In this document: in pieces, positions 16,284-26,396 of the stretch
Numbering within the stretch: the first letter of the stretch is position 1
How the letters are laid out: each line of letters starts with the position of its first letter
NCBI GenBank assembly: GCA_012103455.1
Contig: WLWT01000002.1
Coordinates: forward strand, 744,001 to 808,000
Length of the DNA stretch: 64,000 nucleotides
Source of the DNA: Gammaproteobacteria bacterium
Lineage (GTDB): Bacteria; Pseudomonadota; Gammaproteobacteria; HK1
Direction of reading: 5' to 3'
Program-made: the position numbers and the translations under genes
The notes under the pieces: generated by a model
Seen by the model: only the letters and a program-made list of their open reading frames with translations
The model's database searches: none
Told to the model about the DNA's origin: nothing

Positions 16284-17078
16284 CTAGATGCGGAATATCT
16301 GCGCTTGAACCTGGCGCAGAGCTAAGTTGGCTTTGGTACGTTCCGCACCGGCTTTGTCATATGGCCCCAGGCGTACCCGGTGCACGTGATCGCCGTTGGC
16401 GGAAACGGTCTGGATAAGAGCGTCGTAGCCATTTAACACCAGTGATGCACGAAGGGCGTTCGCCGATGCGAGTTCGTTGAACGAGCCCACTTGTAACATG
16501 TATTGATCCGTCGTTTTGTTGCGGGCAATTAATTCTTCGATGGAGGTGGTGCGGGTAGGTGCGTGCTTCGCTAGAAGGGAGCGGGGCGGTATAACTGCTT
16601 TGTTGGCAGCCTGATCATCCGAAGTCGCCGCCGCTTTGGTGTTCTGCTTGTACTCGGCGGCAGGGCCTGGCTTAACCGGTTGTGCCGGTTCGATTTGCCG
16701 AATGCCTGAAAGAGACCGCACGTCCTCATTTGTTTTCAGCGTTGCGCGTTTGGGTTTTGGCTCGGCCTTGACCTCGACCTCCATATCCCGCAGTAGACTA
16801 TAGGCTTCAAATATGAATTTCGGTTTATGGGCACTCGTCTTGGCCGCGTCTTTTTCGTCGGATATTGCAACGGCGCTGCTATCGGTGATGGGTATGCCCG
16901 GAGGGCTGGGTTCGAAGATCGTACCCGGGTAGCGCCCCTCTACGTAAGCCGCCACGGACACACAAAGACCTAATCCAAATCCCGCCAAACCCCACATCCA
17001 TCCGGGATATCTGGGTTTAGCTGATTGGCTCCGCTCCGCCTGTATATGTTGGGAGCGGAATTTGTAGTCCCGCGGCAT
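16284..17078 (-). CDS. ftsN: FtsN-like SPOR-domain cell-division protein
   Basis: 264 residues. It opens with MPRDYKFRSQ, a basic cytoplasmic segment like that of FtsN, then one membrane span (about residues 28-46), a low-complexity periplasmic stretch, and a C-terminal SPOR domain (about 190-264, starting YMLQVGSFNELASANALR) that binds denuded peptidoglycan at the septum. It follows argS and priA in the same direction, a neighbourhood where FtsN-like proteins occur in gammaproteobacteria. The middle region is poorly conserved, so the FtsN assignment rests on the N-terminus, topology and context. Confidence 0.75.
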   Translation of the reverse strand: MPRDYKFRSQHIQAERSQSAKPRYPGWMWGLAGFGLGLCVSVAAYVEGRYPGTIFEPSPPGIPITDSSAVAISDEKDAAKTSAHKPKFIFEAYSLLRDMEVEVKAEPKPKRATLKTNEDVRSLSGIRQIEPAQPVKPGPAAEYKQNTKAAATSDDQAANKAVIPPRSLLAKHAPTRTTSIEELIARNKTTDQYMLQVGSFNELASANALRASLVLNGYDALIQTVSANGDHVHRVRLGPYDKAGAERTKANLALRQVQAQIFRI

Positions 17079-17093
17079 GCTTCGGTTCCGGGT

Positions 17094-18872
17094 TTACATC
17101 GACTCCGGGGCGCTCACCCCGAGTAATCCCAAGCCGTTTGCCAGTACGATGCGCGCCGCATCGGCCAGTGCCATACGGGCTTTTCGCCGCGCTGAATCGT
17201 CCACCAATACTCTAATACCCGGATCGGTACGGCCAAGGTCGTACCAGGCGTGAAGTGCCGTCGCCAGATCGCGTAAGTACTGCGCCAACGTATGGGGACT
17301 CAGATCGAGTGCCGCCGATTCCACTGCATCTGGATAGCGCGCCAAGATGACCATGACATCCCGCTCGGCTCGGTGGGTCAGTCTGTTGAGATCCGCCTCG
17401 CCTCGGAGTGCGGGCGGTGCGATACCGGCCTCATCGGCGCGTCGGGCCACGCTACACACCCGGGCATGGGCGTATTGCACGTAGAACACCGGATTGGTCC
17501 GGTTTTGCTGTGTTGCCAGTTCAAGATCGAAATCCATATGCTGGTCGTTTTTGCGCATGGTGTAAAAGAACCGCGCCGCATCAGTTCCCACTTGTGCGTA
17601 CAACTCTCGCAATGTGACGAACTCTCCGCCCCGTGTGGACATGCTGATGATTTCGCCGCCGCGAACCAGGTTAGCGAACTGAACCAGTTGCACGGTGAGG
17701 CGGTCCGCATCCTCGCCGCACGCTATCAGTGCTCCTCTCACGCGCGCGATATAACCGTGATGGTCGGCGCCCCACACGTTGATTACCCGGTCGAAGCCGC
17801 GCTCCAATTTATCGATGTGATAGGCGATGTCCGATGCGAAATAGGTTCCCTCGCCGTTGTCGCGTATCACCACCCGGTCTTTTTCGTCACCGAAATCCGT
17901 ACTGCGAAACCACAGCGCACCGTCTTGCTCGTAGACGTGCCCTGCGCGCCTGAGCTTGCGCACGGCTTTATCGATGGCGCCAGAGTCGCTCAGCGACCGC
18001 TCTGAGTACCAGCGTTGAAAAGTGACGCCAAATTCCTCTAGGTCTTTACCGATACTGTCCAAGATCGTATTCAGGGCTAGATCGAATACCCGCTGATAAG
18101 CACTCTTACCTAGGGCATCTTTGGTTTTCTCGATAATGGCGTCTATGTGTTTTTCCTTGTCGCCACCTTCGGGTTCGTCCGGTGGCAGGCCCGCCATGAT
18201 GGTTTCACCGCCGCGGGCTAAGGTATCGCCATCGCTTTTTTGCAAAAGCTGCGCGATATCTGACACATAGCTGCCCTTATAGCCGTTTGCCGGGAAAATG
18301 ATGGTGTACCCGTACAACTCTAGATAACGCAGCCATACGCTGGCCGTGAGAATGTGCATCTGCCGGCCGGCATCGTTGACGTAATATTCGCGTTGAACGT
18401 CGTGTCCGACTGCTTCGAGCAGATCGGCGATGGCGCTACCGTATGCTGCGCCCCGGCCATGACCTACGTGCAGCGGACCGGTAGGGTTGGAGGAGACGAA
18501 CTCCACTTGGATTTTGCGTCCGGCGCCTATATTGGAGCGGCCGAAGTTCTCGCGTTGCTCGCGGATGGTTTGCACTAACCCCTGATAGGCATTGGCGCTC
18601 AGGGTGAGGTTGATGAACCCGGGGCCTGCGATCTCGTGTTTGGCGATGATGCCATCGACCGGCAAGCGTTCGGCAATGGCGGCGGCAATGTCCCGGGGGT
18701 GACGCCGTGCCGCTTTGGCAAGAGCTAAAGCAGACGGGCAAGCAAAGTCGCCATGAGCGGGATCGCGGGTACGCTCAACGACGATATCGGGAAGCTCATC
18801 CAAGGTCAGCGCGCCGTCATCCACGGCCCGTTTCAGCGCCTCCACTAACAATGCTCTGACTTCTGCTCTCAC
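17094..18872 (-). CDS. argS: Arginyl-tRNA synthetase
   Basis: 592 residues, class I aminoacyl-tRNA synthetase that charges tRNA-Arg. The N-terminal Add-1 domain is followed by the HIGH-type motif in NPTGPLHVGHGRG, the GADHHGYI segment and a diverged KMSKS region (IISMSTRGGEF), as is normal for ArgRS. The C-terminal anticodon-binding domain ends LLGVSAPESM. It is 15 bases upstream of the ftsN-like gene and downstream of priA, all leftward. Confidence 0.96.
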   Translation of the reverse strand: MRAEVRALLVEALKRAVDDGALTLDELPDIVVERTRDPAHGDFACPSALALAKAARRHPRDIAAAIAERLPVDGIIAKHEIAGPGFINLTLSANAYQGLVQTIREQRENFGRSNIGAGRKIQVEFVSSNPTGPLHVGHGRGAAYGSAIADLLEAVGHDVQREYYVNDAGRQMHILTASVWLRYLELYGYTIIFPANGYKGSYVSDIAQLLQKSDGDTLARGGETIMAGLPPDEPEGGDKEKHIDAIIEKTKDALGKSAYQRVFDLALNTILDSIGKDLEEFGVTFQRWYSERSLSDSGAIDKAVRKLRRAGHVYEQDGALWFRSTDFGDEKDRVVIRDNGEGTYFASDIAYHIDKLERGFDRVINVWGADHHGYIARVRGALIACGEDADRLTVQLVQFANLVRGGEIISMSTRGGEFVTLRELYAQVGTDAARFFYTMRKNDQHMDFDLELATQQNRTNPVFYVQYAHARVCSVARRADEAGIAPPALRGEADLNRLTHRAERDVMVILARYPDAVESAALDLSPHTLAQYLRDLATALHAWYDLGRTDPGIRVLVDDSARRKARMALADAARIVLANGLGLLGVSAPESM

Positions 18873-18970
18873 TTGTTATCTCACATGAGAAAGTCGCGTT
18901 ATTTTACTGATATATAGAGCTAAAGCCAATATTTTTAATCAATTACTTCAGCTTTTGCCGTAGCCGTTTT

Positions 18971-21181
18971 TTAGCTCATATCTTGCGGATCGACATCTAA
19001 AGACCAGCGTACTTTGCGGGCTTCGCGCAGTGCCGCGATGTTGTCAATGCAAGTAGTTAGCAGACGTTGTAACACCGGCCGGCTGTTCGATTGCAGCAGT
19101 AATTGAGCCCTAAAGCGGCCTTGGCGCCGCTCCATCGGTGCAGGTACCGGACCGAGTATCGACACGGTTGATGCCGCCGCCTGCGCCACAGCTTTCGCAG
19201 CGGTGAGGAAATCCATGGCAAGATCTGCCTTGGGGGCTTCGGCGCGGATCAAGCCGAGCGCATTGAGGGGCGGCAGCATAGCGGCCTCACGTTCAGTGAG
19301 CGCTGCTGCGGCGAAGTCGGCATAGGTTCCCGCTCTTAGCGCAACCAACAAGGGATGGTGTGGTTGATGGGTCTGGATGAGCACGCGGCCGGGCCGTTTT
19401 GTACGCCCCGCCCGCCCCGCCACCTGCACGATGAGCTGGGCGAGCCGCTCGCTGGCCCTGAAGTCCGCGCTGAACAGGCCGCTATCGGCGTCCAAGATGG
19501 CCACTAGGGTCACGCCTGGGAAATGATGGCCCTTGGCCAACATCTGCGTGCCGATGAGAATTTTCGTGCAGCCACGCCGCGCTTCCTCCAAGCTGGCTTC
19601 AAGCTGACCGCGGCGGCGGGTGGTGTCGCGATCGATACGCGCTAAGTTGGTGCCGGGAAAGTGGTTTATCAGCTCGTCTTCGAGCCGTTCGGTGCCCAAT
19701 CCGACTGGCCGTAAATGCGCGGAGTCGCAATGGGGGCAATGCTTTGGCAGCAAGCGTTCCAAGCCACAGTGATGGCAGCGCAACCGTTGGCTGGCCCTAT
19801 GTACCACCAGTTTGGCGTCGCACCTGGAACATTCGCACACCTCGCCGCATTCGTGGCAGAGCAGTGCTGGCGCGAAACCGCGGCGGTTGACGAACAAAAG
19901 CACTTGTTGGCCGGCCTTCAAGGTGGTGTGCATGGCATCGAGTAGGGCTGGTGAAAGATGGCCGTCCATGAGCCGCGTGCGGATGTCGATGAGTTCCACC
20001 GTTGGCAGTGAGGCACCGCCCGCCCGCGCTGTGAGCTTAAGCGCGTTGAAGCGGCCTTGACGTATGTTCCACAGGGTTTCCAACGACGGGGTGGCGCTTC
20101 CTAAAACAACCGGGACGGCGGCAACTTTTGCCCGCACTAGTGCTAAGTCGCGGGCGGAGTAACGCAAACCGTCTTGCTGTTTATAGGAGAGATCATGCTC
20201 TTCATCGACGATGATGAGCCCAGGGCGGGGTAGCGGGGTAAAGATGGCCGAGCGCGTTCCCAGCACCACCTGACCTGAGCCTTTGGCGGCAGCCAGCCAG
20301 GCACTAGCCCGTGCGCCATCGGCCAAACCTGAATGCAGCAAGACCAGGGTGGCCGTTAACCGTTGGCGTACTCTTGCAATGATCTGCGGCGTCAGCCCTA
20401 TCTCCGGAACCAACAGCAGTACTTGAAGTCCGCGGTTGATGGCGCGCTCCGCTAACGCTAGATAGACCTCCGTTTTGCCACTGCCGGTGACGCCATCTAG
20501 TACGAAAGCACCGAATTGGCCGTGTTTCGCATCTATGGTATCCACAGCCGTTTGTTGTGCATCGTTCAGCGCCGGCAGGGCGGCCGTTGGAAGTGGCGGT
20601 AAAACGGCGATCTCGTGGGATTTTTTTTGTACCAGCCCCTTTTGGATCAACGCACGGATGGCGCCGCCACAGCCCGGATCTCGAGCTTCCAGATCGGCCC
20701 GGGTAAGGCCGGTTGCTCCTGCTTCGAGCAGCTTTGTGTAAATACGGGCTTGGCGGGGTGCCCGGCTGAGGGTGGCGGCATCCACCGCCAAGCCTTCGTT
20801 CGAGAGGGCGTAAGCTGTGTTGCCGGTGGCGCCTAATGCTTTAGCCCGCCGTAAGGACACCGGCAGCATGGTTTGTGCCACCTCGCCCACCGGGTGGTGG
20901 TAGTAACGGGCGGTCCAATGCAAGAGCGCCATGGTGGCGGCATCGAAAAGCGGCTGGTCGTCCAATATTTCGGTGATGGGCTTGATGCGCGCTGGAGCGA
21001 TCGAGGGCGTTACCCCGGATGCCAGCACCACGCCGACGTGGTGTCCGCGGCCGAAAGGTACCCGCACTCGTGTACCGGGCGTGATGGGTTGCGTAGTGGC
21101 AACGGAATAATCGAAAGCGCGGCGCAGCGGGGTTGGCACCGCCACCCGCACCACTATGCTGTTGTGTTGCTTGCCCGACAC
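18971..21181 (-). CDS. priA: Primosomal replication-restart helicase PriA
   Basis: 736 residues. PriA recognises stalled forks and reloads the replisome. The N-terminal 3'-DNA-binding domain begins VRVAVPTPLRRAFDYSV; the helicase has GVTGSGKTEVYL (Walker A) and IIVDEEHDLSYKQQ (DEEH box). A zinc-binding insertion carries eight cysteines between about residues 450 and 490 (CHECGEVCECSRC, CHHCG, CPHCDS). Late helicase motifs include GTQMLAKGHHFPGVTLV and QVAGRAGR. The upstream side is the 140-bp repeat copy B, 28 bases before the start. Confidence 0.96.
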   Translation of the reverse strand: MSGKQHNSIVVRVAVPTPLRRAFDYSVATTQPITPGTRVRVPFGRGHHVGVVLASGVTPSIAPARIKPITEILDDQPLFDAATMALLHWTARYYHHPVGEVAQTMLPVSLRRAKALGATGNTAYALSNEGLAVDAATLSRAPRQARIYTKLLEAGATGLTRADLEARDPGCGGAIRALIQKGLVQKKSHEIAVLPPLPTAALPALNDAQQTAVDTIDAKHGQFGAFVLDGVTGSGKTEVYLALAERAINRGLQVLLLVPEIGLTPQIIARVRQRLTATLVLLHSGLADGARASAWLAAAKGSGQVVLGTRSAIFTPLPRPGLIIVDEEHDLSYKQQDGLRYSARDLALVRAKVAAVPVVLGSATPSLETLWNIRQGRFNALKLTARAGGASLPTVELIDIRTRLMDGHLSPALLDAMHTTLKAGQQVLLFVNRRGFAPALLCHECGEVCECSRCDAKLVVHRASQRLRCHHCGLERLLPKHCPHCDSAHLRPVGLGTERLEDELINHFPGTNLARIDRDTTRRRGQLEASLEEARRGCTKILIGTQMLAKGHHFPGVTLVAILDADSGLFSADFRASERLAQLIVQVAGRAGRTKRPGRVLIQTHQPHHPLLVALRAGTYADFAAAALTEREAAMLPPLNALGLIRAEAPKADLAMDFLTAAKAVAQAAASTVSILGPVPAPMERRQGRFRAQLLLQSNSRPVLQRLLTTCIDNIAALREARKVRWSLDVDPQDMS

Positions 21182-21209
21182 GTCGGCGGTTTCATTGCGC
21201 CTGAATTTA

Positions 21210-21349
21210 GGGCGCCTCTAAAAATAGTCATTTTTTCGTGAGTGCAAGGAAGCACCGCGCGCAGAACCGCAGTGTATAGGTGATACATGAGGATTCGAGC
21301 ACGGAGCTGACGCCGCAATCGCGGAAAAAGTGCATTTTTAGAGGTGCCC
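21210..21349. repeat. 140-bp MITE-like repeat, copy B
   Basis: Same length, orientation and near-identical sequence to the copy at 5547. Terminal inverted repeats GGGCGCCTCTAAAAA and TTTTTAGAGGTGCCC differ at one base. The flanks (TTTA left, CTAA right) do not give a clean target duplication. It fills the space between the priA start (21181) and the end of the next gene upstream (21365), so any priA promoter is either in or beyond the repeat. Confidence 0.88.
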
Positions 21350-21364
21350 CTAAGAGAGTTGGGC

Positions 21365-21982
21365 TCACTCAGTCGCTGTCTTGGCTTCGCGTGCCAAGAA
21401 CCGGCGCAATTTCGCTAGGGTTAGCCGGCGAAGCGCTTTACCGGTAATGGGGCTAAGTGGCGGTTGGCGTCTACTTCGATCCGGCATGATCAGCAATTCG
21501 ATGGGCGTGTCTCCGGCTAAAAACCGGTACGCCGGGAAGTAGCGCTGTTCATCTTGACTGAGCCGCAACCGCTTCTCGCCGTGTTCGAACGCGATGCCGT
21601 GTTCCAGCAAAAACATCGCCACTTCTTCCGGGGCGTCGGTGAACAGGTGCAGTTCCACGTAAGAATGTTCGTCCGCTGTGCCGACGAGCACCGCGCCAGT
21701 CAAACGGGGGTCAAACTGGGCGAGAAACCCCATTGCTTCCATGGCCGCTTGGCGCAGTTCGGCAAGTTTTTGTGGTTGGCTCTCGGCCCTGAAGAGCCGC
21801 TGGTAGAGCGCGACCGCCTCTTCTATCTCGATATTGGTGGGCAAACTTCCCCGATCCATGACACCTAGACGCTCTGCGGCCTTGCGCTTGGCCAACTGAT
21901 AGTCGCGTATGCCACCTTCAATGATAAGCCGGGCCGCTGTCTCGGCGATGTTGGCGCGCATGTTATGGTCGCGAAGATTCAC
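21365..21982 (-). CDS. Conserved hypothetical protein, nucleotidyltransferase-like region
   Basis: 205 residues. I do not recognise a characterised function. The N-terminal half is helical (AETAARLIIEGGIRDYQLAKRKAAERLG), and the middle (GAVLVGTADEHSYVELHLFT) resembles the beta-strand pair of a small nucleotidyltransferase-like fold, followed by an alpha/beta segment ending in basic helices. The same type of protein is widespread in gammaproteobacteria. It lies between mrcA and priA, all leftward, with only 45 bases to mrcA. Confidence 0.7.
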   Translation of the reverse strand: MNLRDHNMRANIAETAARLIIEGGIRDYQLAKRKAAERLGVMDRGSLPTNIEIEEAVALYQRLFRAESQPQKLAELRQAAMEAMGFLAQFDPRLTGAVLVGTADEHSYVELHLFTDAPEEVAMFLLEHGIAFEHGEKRLRLSQDEQRYFPAYRFLAGDTPIELLIMPDRSRRQPPLSPITGKALRRLTLAKLRRFLAREAKTATE

Positions 21983-22027
21983 GGTGTTTAAACCTCGTGG
22001 ACGCCACTGAGGACGAAATGCGCGCTG

Positions 22028-24478
22028 CTACCAGATGCGTCTGGAAATCTCTTGAGCTTCTAGTTGAACGGTACGCCCCGAATGTCTTGCGGGTGCGTGG
22101 TCGGGTCTGAAGGTCTCGAAGATGGCGTCCGGATCGCCGGCCTTGGCAAGCAATCCGGTTTCGGGGTTGATGCGAAGACGCACCATTTTCTCGGGCTGCG
22201 CAAGCGGCGTCTCCGGCACCCCCTTGAGTGCTTCGTCCATGAAATACATCCACATGGGCAACGCGGCTTTACCCCCGTATTCGCGCCGCCCTAGAGGCTG
22301 TAATCTGTCAAAGCCTACCCATGCGGTGGCCACTAGCGTGCCATTGAAGCCGGAGAACCAGGCATCACGCCCTTCGTTGGTGGTTCCAGTCTTGCCGGCG
22401 AGATCTTTGCGTTTTAGCTGCGCAGCCCTTTTACCTGTGCCGTGGCGAATGACGTCCTTCATCATCGAGTACATGATCCAGGCGTTCTCCGCCGCCAGCG
22501 TACGGGGCGCGAAGCTTGGTTTCGGCGGTGGAAACGGGTTATCGCCAGCGTTGTCCACATGAGCGTCATCCATCAGACAGGCAGGGCAAGCCCGCAACGG
22601 CGCGGCTTCATCGAGTACCTCGCCGTTAGCGGTTTCAACGCGGCTGATGAAATACGGAGTCACGCCGAAGCCGCCGTTGGCTAGCACCGAATAGCCGGTG
22701 GCCAATTCCATGGGTGTGATCGCGCCACTGCCCAACGATAGGGAGAGATCGCGAGGCAGCTTGGATGCATCCAGACCGAAGCGCTCTACGTGTTGAAGAG
22801 CGTAGTCGATACCGATCCGGTCCAATAAGCGAATGGACACCAGGTTACGCGAGTTGATGAGCGCTGTGCGCAAGCGGGTTGGCCCATACGATTTGCCACT
22901 TGAATTCTTGGGCCGCCATGCGGTGTCGGCATGATCGCTTTCGTTGAAGACCACCGGGGCATCATTGATGGTGGTGGCGGCGGTAAGACCTTTTTCGATG
23001 GCCGCCGAGTAGATAAAAGGCTTGAAGCTGGAGCCGGGTTGGCGGCGCGCCTGGGTGACCCGGTTGAATTTGCTGCGGTTGAAATCCAGCCCTCCACTGA
23101 GCGCCACCACACGCCCGTCCATGGGATCGAGCGCCACCAATGCCCCTTCTACTTCAGGTAGTTGCGAAAGTGCCCAAACATCGCGGGTTTGCTTCATTTT
23201 TTTGTTCGTGACGGTTATTCTCTGAACGCGCACCACATCGCCCCTGGCGATGACATCGGCTGGTTTCTTCGGCTTTTTTCCGATGCGATTAACCGTGATC
23301 TTCTCGCGTGCCCAGCGCATTTGCGGCCATTCGATGGTGACAGCGCCTATGCGTTTGACGTAGGCGGTGGCTGCTTCATCACCAACGGTTAACACGATGG
23401 CCGGCGCGAGCCCGCCAAGGTGTGGGATATCTGCGAGTAGCCGGTCCAGCTCGCGCGGTGGTGGGGTCGCATCACCTAAGGTCATGCGCAGTTCCGGCCC
23501 ACGCCAGCCGTGGCGGCGATCGTATTCGACTAAGGCTTTGCGCAGCGCGTTGTCGGCGGCTGCCTGCATGGGACTGTCGATGCTGGTGTAGACCTTGTAC
23601 CCCTTGGCGAATACCGCTTCACCATAGCGCCGTTTGATCTCTAGACGCACCATCTCGGCCAAATAGGGCGCTTGTACTTCGACCGGCGGATCATGGAGTT
23701 CCGCAGTTAGCGGCTCCGCCTTAGCCGCTTGGTAGCTTGCGGCATCGATCCGCCCCTCTTCGCGCATACGCCATAGCACATGGTCGCGCCGTTCTTTGGC
23801 TTTTTCCGCATTACTGACGGGATTGAAGTCAGACGGGCGCTGCGGTAAACCGGCGATCATCGCGAGCTGCGCTAAGGTCAACTCATCAATGGTCTTGCCG
23901 TAATAAACCTGAGCCGCAGCGCCCACACCGTAAGCCCGGTGTCCCATGAAGATCTTATTCAGATAGAGTTCGAGAATCTCATCCTTGGTAAGTTGCTGCT
24001 CGATTTTGAAGGCGAGCATGATCTCGGTCAGCTTACGGGCATAAGTTTTGCCCCTGTCCAGGAAGAAATTGCGCGCCACCTGCATGGTAATGGTACTGCC
24101 ACCCGGACCTTTACGCCCCTCGCGGATAATGAACAGCACCGCGCGGGCGATGCCGATCGGGTCTACGCCCTTGTGCCGATAGAAGTTACGGTCTTCAGTG
24201 GCGATGACGGCGTGCTTCATACCATCGGGGATCTCAGCCACCGTGAGCGGCACCCGCCGTTTTTCCCCGAATTCACGTATCAGCTTGCCATCGCGCGAAT
24301 AGATGCGCAGTGGCGTTTGCAGTTCGATGCTGCGTAGTGTTTCGACATCCGGCAAGGTGGGCCAAAGGGTGTACCAGAGGCCGGCACCAGCCACTATGGC
24401 CACCGCCAAGCCGGACAGGGAGAAAAAGAAGGTAGCTTTGAATAACCAGCGCACTTTCAGATCCGCGAAACCGGACAT
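22028..24478 (-). CDS. mrcA: Penicillin-binding protein 1A (bifunctional transglycosylase/transpeptidase)
   Basis: 816 residues. An N-terminal membrane anchor is followed by the GT51 glycosyltransferase with ATEDRNFYRHKGVDP and GGSTITMQVARNF. The transpeptidase contains the catalytic serine in RQPGSSFKPFIYSA (SxxK), a SRN box (NSRNLVS) and KTGTTNEGRD. An OB-like insert lies between. It polymerises and crosslinks peptidoglycan. In gammaproteobacteria it commonly lies divergent to the pilMNOPQ operon, and here it is divergent to the remains of that operon, which helps to identify the wreckage at 24702-26074. Confidence 0.95.
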   Translation of the reverse strand: MSGFADLKVRWLFKATFFFSLSGLAVAIVAGAGLWYTLWPTLPDVETLRSIELQTPLRIYSRDGKLIREFGEKRRVPLTVAEIPDGMKHAVIATEDRNFYRHKGVDPIGIARAVLFIIREGRKGPGGSTITMQVARNFFLDRGKTYARKLTEIMLAFKIEQQLTKDEILELYLNKIFMGHRAYGVGAAAQVYYGKTIDELTLAQLAMIAGLPQRPSDFNPVSNAEKAKERRDHVLWRMREEGRIDAASYQAAKAEPLTAELHDPPVEVQAPYLAEMVRLEIKRRYGEAVFAKGYKVYTSIDSPMQAAADNALRKALVEYDRRHGWRGPELRMTLGDATPPPRELDRLLADIPHLGGLAPAIVLTVGDEAATAYVKRIGAVTIEWPQMRWAREKITVNRIGKKPKKPADVIARGDVVRVQRITVTNKKMKQTRDVWALSQLPEVEGALVALDPMDGRVVALSGGLDFNRSKFNRVTQARRQPGSSFKPFIYSAAIEKGLTAATTINDAPVVFNESDHADTAWRPKNSSGKSYGPTRLRTALINSRNLVSIRLLDRIGIDYALQHVERFGLDASKLPRDLSLSLGSGAITPMELATGYSVLANGGFGVTPYFISRVETANGEVLDEAAPLRACPACLMDDAHVDNAGDNPFPPPKPSFAPRTLAAENAWIMYSMMKDVIRHGTGKRAAQLKRKDLAGKTGTTNEGRDAWFSGFNGTLVATAWVGFDRLQPLGRREYGGKAALPMWMYFMDEALKGVPETPLAQPEKMVRLRINPETGLLAKAGDPDAIFETFRPDHAPARHSGRTVQLEAQEISRRIW

Positions 24479-24701
24479 CGCAAAGGTTTTGACCAGTGGC
24501 TAGCTTGGGTTCCAACCACCATTTCATGGGCAACGCTTAAGGGGGTCAACTGGCCTCTATTATAGGCCGGAGAGGCAATTCAAGCGAAATAGGGTTTGAA
24601 CTTTGGTCCAACGATGATCTATAGTTGGCACACACTCTTAATGTGGCTATGCATAAATCTATATTAACTAACTGTAGACTAAGGGAAAACAGAGCAGGAA
24701 A

Positions 24702-24935
24702 GTGGTTTTGTTCGAGCGCAAGTCAACACCGATCATCGGCTTGGACATCAGTTCAACAGCCGTAAAAATGCTTGAACTGCGCAAGAAAAGACAAAGTGCG
24801 GTTGCCGCGCTGCCGCGCATCGTTACACAGCATGATATTTCAATAGAGCCGCGAAACAAGAATAAGGGTGGGTTTCGAGGTATACATCCCGGATGTATTA
24901 CGCCGAACTACGACCGCAACAATGGCAATGAGTGA
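24702..24935 (+). pseudogene. pilM: Decayed pilM (N-terminal remnant)
   Basis: The first 30 or so codons, VLFERKSTPIIGLDISSTAV and KMLELRK, match the start of PilM, the actin-like cytoplasmic protein of the type IV pilus assembly platform. Similarity then stops and an unrelated tail runs to 24935, so about 320 of the usual 350 residues are lost. The position, divergent from mrcA and upstream of a pilQ remnant, is exactly that of pilMNOPQ. No trace of pilN, pilO or pilP is visible between 24935 and 25103. Confidence 0.8.
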
Positions 24936-25102
24936 GACGGCAAGAGAGTCATGGCAACCCGGTTGTATGACCCTCGCGCGCCAAGCGTATTGCGAATTCC
25001 ATAAAGAGGCCCGGAGTGTAAGACATCAAGCTGAACATCAGGCGTGAGCAGCCGCGAATAGATGGCCCTGACGTTGTCTGATGAAGGCACGGGAGAAGAA
25101 CC

Positions 25103-26074
25103 ATGTTCAAGTATTGTTCGCCCACAAAGTGGTCAGCCGTTGTTAACGGGTTGGCCCTAAAATGGATATTTGATAGATGGATGAAAAATCAGTGGACAGT
25201 GCTTGCTACACTGCTTTGTGCGTGCGCGCCAGCTCAGGTCAACGCCGCCGCGACACTGGATGCTATTACGTTCGTGTCATTACCGGGCGAGCGTTTGCAA
25301 ATGCGGCTGCAACTATCCGAGCCCATTGAAGACCCGCTGGTGTTTGCCGTAGATAATCCCGCGCGAGTGGCTATGGATAGCAGTATTGCTAGAACCGCAT
25401 CGGGCAGTAGCGCAGGTCAAGCACCGCTGGCCGCTACCGGTGGGGCCGTGCAGTCGGATACGGTAAGGCGCATCGAGAATGTCGATTTTCGCCGTGGCCG
25501 CAACGGCCAGGGCCGGGTATTGGTGACCCGGTCTGATCCTGCCACCATCGTCGATACACGGACCGAGGGTGACAAGGTTATCATCGAATATCTAGACACG
25601 GTGTTGCCGGGCTGGCTCGAGTGCAAGAGAAAGCTCGGTTACACCGGCGAGCGGCTGGATATTCCGGTGCGTCAAGTGCTCATCGAATCGCGCATCGTAG
25701 TGGCGGACACTACTTTTCGTGAGGAGTTGGGTGTGCAACTCGGTGTGTCGAGGAACGATACCTTGGACAACGAAGACCACCAGTTCATCATGGATCTGTC
25801 GGTCAACCAAGATGCGGTAGGTCAGTTGTTCAACAACATTCCGAGCATTGATACCCGGGCTGTGGATATGCAGATTCTGGTGGACAACGGTGAGACCGTG
25901 GTGCTGGGAGGCATCTACCAGCAAACCAAACGTAGCGATACGAGGAAGGTGCCGCTCTTTGGCGATCTGCCTTACGTTGGCCGGCTGTTCCGCAGCGATG
26001 TAGACCGGGATGCCCGCAGCGAGCCGCTCATCTTCATCACGCCCAGGATCTTGAAAGATTCCTTGTGGCTCTAA
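25103..26074 (+). pseudogene. pilQ: Internally deleted pilQ secretin
   Basis: An open frame of 323 residues carrying pieces of PilQ, which normally has about 700. An ATG at 25184 would give a signal peptide (MKNQWTVLATLLCACAPAQ); then come two AMIN-like segments (LDAITFVSLPGERLQMRLQL; VRRIENVDFRRG), a fragment of the N1/secretin border (LDIPVRQVLIESRIVVADTT) and the C-terminal secretin end (VDNGETVVLGGIYQ, FITPRILKDSL). Most of the N0/N1 and the secretin barrel are gone. The frame stays open across the deletions, but the product cannot build an outer-membrane pore. A strong terminator follows. Confidence 0.82.
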
Positions 26075-26139
26075 GAATCCCTGGACGCCGGGCATGAGTG
26101 CCCGGCGCCTTGGGGGCCGATGTCTTGCGCCCCTGTTTG

Positions 26140-26174
26140 CCCGCGGTTGGGAAACCACCGCGGGTTCTTTTTTT
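26140..26174 (+). terminator. Rho-independent terminator after the pilQ remnant
   Basis: Stem CCCGCGGT (26140-26147) pairs with ACCGCGGG (26157-26164) around a 9-base loop and is followed at once by TTCTTTTTTT. It lies about 65 bases after the pilQ remnant and separates it from aroK, so the old pil operon ended here. Confidence 0.85.
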
Positions 26175-26396
26175 GGCGTGGCAGCAGGTCTAGCTAACGC
26201 CTACAGGAGGGAGTGTAAGCGGCCAGCAGCTCATCGACAAGGATAACGCGCTCATCAAAAAACAAGATTGTTGACCAAAGGGTACGGGCTCGCAATTGGC
26301 AACGGCCGCCGATTTTTGAAGAATTAATGGATAACAGCGATCAATTTTGTGCCGCCGAACGGTATGATCCGTGCCATCGTTAAGTGACCGAAGATC

